DNA of 10,677 nucleotides. Source: Oscillospiraceae bacterium. GTDB lineage: Bacteria > Bacillota > Clostridia > UMGS1883. Shown here piece after piece: positions 6,341 through 10,677 of this stretch. The notes below the pieces were generated by a model, which saw only the letters and a list, made by a program, of their open reading frames with translations, made no database searches and was not told where the DNA came from. The translations under genes and the position numbers were made by a program. The stretch's first letter is position 1. Every line of letters begins with the position of its first letter. The DNA lies in assembly GCA_022508735.1 (NCBI GenBank), contig JAFLUQ010000075.1:1-10677 (forward strand), read 5' to 3'.

Positions 6341-7668
6341 TGTTTTTCCTCCTCAACTTGTTTCCCGTATAGGTCATACTCGTCAAAGTCAACGATCTCG
6401 ACCTCAATAAAATCTCCTATATTGACCTCGTCCTCGGTGCCGAAATATATTTTCGGGTCGACCTCCGGGCTTTCACCGCCGCTTCGGCCAAACCACAGGT
6501 TTCCGTCAAAGCCCTCAACCAGCACGCGAAGCCGCGAGCCGACCGTTTTCTCATTTCTTTCGCGGGAAATGCTCTGAGCCAGCTCCATTGCTTTATCCCG
6601 GCGCAGCTCCTTTTCTTCCTCGCTGATCTGGCCGGGGAGCCTTGCCGCCGCCGTGCCCTCCTCCTGAGAGTAGGCGAAAACTCCGGCCCTGTCAAATTTC
6701 AGCTCACGAATGAGAGAGAGAAGTCCCTCGAATTCCTCCTCGGTCTCACCGGGGAAGCCTGCGATAAGGCTGGTGCGCAAGGTGACTGTGGGAATTTCCT
6801 CCCTGAGCCTCCTTACGAGGGCGGATATCTGCTCGCGTGAGGTATTTCGGCCCATTCTCTTAAGAACGTTGTTGTCGCCGTGCTGAACGGGTATGTCAAA
6901 ATATTTCACTATCTTAGGTTCGGACTTGACCGTTTGTATAAGCTCGTCGGTAACCGCCTCGGGGTAGGAATAGTGCACGCGCACCCACTCAACGCCCCCG
7001 ATCTCACAGAGCCGCCTTAATAGCTCGGGCAGCCGCTTTTCGCCATAGAGGTCTTCGCCGTAGCGGGTGGTATCCTGAGCTATAACTATAAGCTCCTTCA
7101 CGCCGTCGGCGGCCAGGGTCTCCGCCTCCGAGAGTATATCCTCTATAGTGCGGCTGCGGTATTTGCCGCGGATATTGGGAATGGCGCAGTAGGTGCAGTG
7201 GTTGCTGCAGCCCTCGGCTATTTTAAGAAAGGCCGTGTGCGGCGCTGTGGTGCGTACTCGGGGAAGCCCCTCCGGCACGTCGGCGTCTATTGAGCTTATA
7301 AGAGTTTCCTCCTTGCCCTTAAGGCCGTTTTCTATGGCCTCGGCTATCCTGTCGAACACTGTTGTGCCAATAATTACGTCCACCTCGGGCAGCTCCCGGC
7401 GAATATCGTCGGGGTAGCGCTGTGCCATGCAGCCCGCGGCAACCAGCAGCCGGCAGCGGCCTTTTTTGTATTCGGCCATTTCCAGCAGGGCGTCGATGGA
7501 CTCCTGCTTGGCACTGTCGATAAAGCCGCAGGTATTCACGACAATAACGTCAGCCTCAGCCGGGTCCGCAACTATGCCGTAGCCCTTCTCTGCCAGAATC
7601 CCCAGCATATTTTCACTGTCGCAGAGGTTTTTGCTGCACCCCAACGACAAAAATCCTATGTTTAGCAC
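6337..7668 (-). CDS. rimO: Ribosomal protein S12 (aspartate) methylthiotransferase
   Basis: This radical SAM enzyme adds a methylthio group to the conserved Asp of ribosomal protein S12, using two iron-sulfur clusters. With the GTG start it has 443 residues, the normal family length. The N-terminal methylthiotransferase domain supplies C11 (LGCSKNLCDSE), C47 (VVNTCGF) and C80 (AAGCMAQRY) for one cluster. The radical SAM motif CSNHCTYC gives C154, C158 and C161 for the other. A C-terminal TRAM domain (about 375-440) ends in FDEYDLYGKQ, characteristic of RimO rather than MiaB. The GTG at 7668 is chosen because GGGAGGAG lies 5 nt upstream; the longer TTG start at 7683 would put that site inside the coding region. 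It starts 2 nt after the recX stop and overlaps pgsA by 4 nt. Confidence 0.95.
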   Translation of the reverse strand: MLNIGFLSLGCSKNLCDSENMLGILAEKGYGIVADPAEADVIVVNTCGFIDSAKQESIDALLEMAEYKKGRCRLLVAAGCMAQRYPDDIRRELPEVDVIIGTTVFDRIAEAIENGLKGKEETLISSIDADVPEGLPRVRTTAPHTAFLKIAEGCSNHCTYCAIPNIRGKYRSRTIEDILSEAETLAADGVKELIVIAQDTTRYGEDLYGEKRLPELLRRLCEIGGVEWVRVHYSYPEAVTDELIQTVKSEPKIVKYFDIPVQHGDNNVLKRMGRNTSREQISALVRRLREEIPTVTLRTSLIAGFPGETEEEFEGLLSLIRELKFDRAGVFAYSQEEGTAAARLPGQISEEEKELRRDKAMELAQSISRERNEKTVGSRLRVLVEGFDGNLWFGRSGGESPEVDPKIYFGTEDEVNIGDFIEVEIVDFDEYDLYGKQVEEEKQ

Positions 7669-7670
7669 GA

Positions 7671-8153
7671 TTACTCCTCCCAATCGGTGTATTCAATATC
7701 CTTGAAGGCGCTTTTGCGGTTTATCAGGCTCCATATTTCGTGAGGAACAAAGCCCCGGCGTGCGAAGTAACCAAAGATACGGTTGCGCTCCTTATGATTA
7801 CTTAAGTCGGCGCTTCCAAAGCGGCGGTCAAAGATCTCGCTCATGCGCTCGGCGCCGAGTTCAGGTTCTATGGCGGAGAGCACTTCCTCCACGATCTCGC
7901 GGCTGACGCCACGGCGCAGCAACTCTGTTTTAATGCGGCCCTCGCCGTGCCCGCGCACGTTAAGGCCGTCCCTCAGATATTTCTCGGCGTAGGCACGGTC
8001 GTTTATGTAGCCGTAAGAGGCCATGACTTCTATCGCCGCGTCTATTTCCTCCGGCGTATAATGCTTTTCGGTGAGCTTGTCCCGCAGCTCCTTTTCGGTG
8101 CGGTCCTTCACGGCCAAAAGCTTCACCGCGTAATCCTTGCAGTCAGTTTTCAT
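7671..8153 (-). CDS. recX: Regulatory protein RecX
   Basis: This 160-residue, all-helical protein belongs to the RecX family, which binds RecA filaments and modulates recombination and the SOS response. It has the repeated three-helix pattern: DYAVKLLAVKDRTEKELRDKL near the N-terminus, IEVMASYGYINDRAYAEKYL in the middle, then IKTELLRRGVSREIVEEVL and RIFGYFARRGFVPHEIWSLI. Length is within the usual 150-270. The start is the ATG of MKTDCKDY, with GAGGTG 6 nt upstream overlapping the hemW stop codon; a longer in-frame start at 8201 would run far into hemW and lacks support. It lies 10 nt after hemW and 2 nt before rimO. RecX is often next to recA; here it sits in a translation/heme/lipid operon instead. 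Confidence 0.9.
   Translation of the reverse strand: MKTDCKDYAVKLLAVKDRTEKELRDKLTEKHYTPEEIDAAIEVMASYGYINDRAYAEKYLRDGLNVRGHGEGRIKTELLRRGVSREIVEEVLSAIEPELGAERMSEIFDRRFGSADLSNHKERNRIFGYFARRGFVPHEIWSLINRKSAFKDIEYTDWEE
7674..7681 (-). promoter_or_regulatory. Ribosome binding site that fixes the rimO start
   Basis: On the minus strand GGGAGGAG overlaps the last codons of recX and lies 5 nt before the GTG at 7668. It argues for GTG over the in-frame TTG at 7683. Confidence 0.8.
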
Positions 8154-8163
8154 TGTGTACACC

Positions 8164-9190
8164 TCATACAAATTCAGAAAAAACCACGTTCGCCAGATCA
8201 AGCCCCTTGCGGGTTAGCCGGAGCATGCTCCCCGACATTTCCAAAAGACCGCTTTTTATGAGCCTGTCCACAGCTTCGGGGAATTCTCCGTTATATTCCA
8301 CCCCGGCGGTCCTGCGCAGCCCAAGCCAGAACTTTTCATGCAGCCTGTCACTTGGGGATACAGCCTCACGGTCTATGCCGCGGCCCTCGCCACGGAGATA
8401 AATATTTATGTCGGCGGCGTTCCTATAGCGATAGCCGCCGTGGTACGAGGCCGCAGCCGCGCCTATGCCAACGTATGGCTCGCCGCTCCAGTATTTCAGG
8501 TTGTGCCTGCTCTCGCGGCCCGGCCGGGCAAAGTTTGATATTTCGTATTGCTTTATCCCGATATTATCGAGAAATTCCACCGCCTGCCAATACAGCTCTC
8601 GCTCCTCGTCCTCAGAAGGCAGGGGAGGGGTGTTTTCGTAAAAGGGTGTGCCCTCCTCGACTATCAGCGAGTATGCGCTGACGTGCTCGGGAGACAGCTC
8701 TGCGATTTTTTTGAGGCTGCGGCCGAGGCTCTCAGCCGTTTGCCCGGGCGTGGCAAGCATAAGGTCTATGCTTATGTTATTAAAGCCCGCCTCACGCGCC
8801 ATAATAAAGGCTTGCTCGGCCTCGGCGGCGGTGTGTATGCGGCCCAGAGCTTTGAGCTCGTTATCATTAAAGCTCTGCACGCCAAGGCTAAGGCGATTTA
8901 CCCCGGCCTCCCTGAGACCTCGCAGCAGCCCATGAGTGAGCGTGCCGGGGTTGGCCTCCACCGTGAACTCAGCCGCCTTCGGGAGCGCACGGCACAGGCT
9001 CACCAAATCTTCGCCTATGGCGGTGGGCGTTCCTCCGCCGATAAAGACTGTGTCAAAGCTTTCGTCGTATTCTCTAAGCTCCGCCAAAAGGGCGGAGCAG
9101 TATTCTTTTTTGTTTGTCATATCCGGCCCGGAATAAAAGTCGCAGTAAAGACATTTTCTCACGCAGAACGGAATATGAACGTATAATCCG

Positions 9191-9198
<8 letters not shown>
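8164..9198 (-). CDS. hemW: HemW, heme chaperone of the oxygen-independent coproporphyrinogen oxidase-like family
   Basis: This 344-residue radical SAM protein is HemW, long annotated as coproporphyrinogen III oxidase but known in Lactococcus and E. coli as a heme-binding chaperone that delivers heme to membrane respiratory enzymes. YVHIPFCVRKCLYCDF carries the cluster cysteines C12, C16 and C19. The Phe at 21, where true HemN has a fourth Cys, separates it from the oxidase. GGGTPT (54-59) is the SAM-binding glycine motif, and HNLKYW (232-237) is typical of the HemW branch. The start is the ATG at 9198, which overlaps the last 8 nt of lepA; no strong ribosome binding site precedes it, so re-initiation after lepA is likely. 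The lepA-hemW order is common in Bacillota. Confidence 0.93.

Positions 9199-10677
<1,479 letters not shown>

Noticed and set aside
8154..8201. Upstream extension of recX to 8201
   Set aside because: It would overlap hemW by 38 nt and add residues unlike RecX; a good ribosome binding site precedes the ATG at 8153.
8548..9186. Open frame of 212 codons on the plus strand opposite hemW
   Set aside because: Long only because of the GC-biased third codon positions of hemW; the sequence is low in hallmark motifs and has no ribosome binding site.

Overview
The window looks like a chromosomal stretch of a Gram-positive Clostridia-type bacterium (Bacillota), probably from the Oscillospiraceae/Ruminococcaceae range. 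The reasons are: strong AGGAGG-type ribosome binding sites, the lepA-hemW and rimO-pgsA gene neighbourhoods, a short-form Orn/Lys/Arg decarboxylase, a small LysM protein without a signal peptide, and GC-rich genes separated by AT-rich intergenic DNA. I assigned the organism by pattern, not by a database search.

Layout. (1) 1-144: AT/GC-mixed leader with a GCAA-capped hairpin; nothing else recognised. (2) 145-1494 (+): short PLP-dependent Orn/Lys/Arg decarboxylase-family enzyme, closed by a 17-bp perfect hairpin. (3) 1576-2208 (-): two-LysM-domain protein with an unassigned C-terminal part. (4) 2360-5074 (+): two-gene module made of an AlgI-like MBOAT O-acyltransferase and a membrane-anchored DHHW/AlgX-like protein, led by its own promoter. 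(5) 5063-5272: AT-rich gap with a nested inverted-repeat element, then a fully consensus sigma-A promoter. (6) 5273-5755 (+): DUF805 membrane protein. (7) 5757-5826: two back-to-back hairpin terminators between convergent units. (8) 5825-10677 (-): a tightly packed housekeeping operon, in transcription order lepA (5' end off the window), hemW, recX, rimO, pgsA.

How the genes work together. The MBOAT and DHHW proteins are best read as one machine: the membrane protein moves an acetyl group across the membrane and the anchored SGNH-like protein puts it on an extracellular or cell-wall polymer. No glycosyltransferase is present here, so the acceptor is unknown. The minus-strand operon combines translation (LepA/EF4, RimO), heme handling (HemW), control of recombination (RecX) and phospholipid synthesis (PgsA). 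Its junctions are +10, +2, -4 and -8 nt, which suggests translational coupling.

I do not see a clear new defence, mobile or RNA-based system. The best leads are the nested inverted repeats at 5063-5184, the unusual LysM protein, and the Lys/Glu-rich, poly-A-encoded insert in the DHHW protein. No tRNA, rRNA, CRISPR array or transposase was seen.
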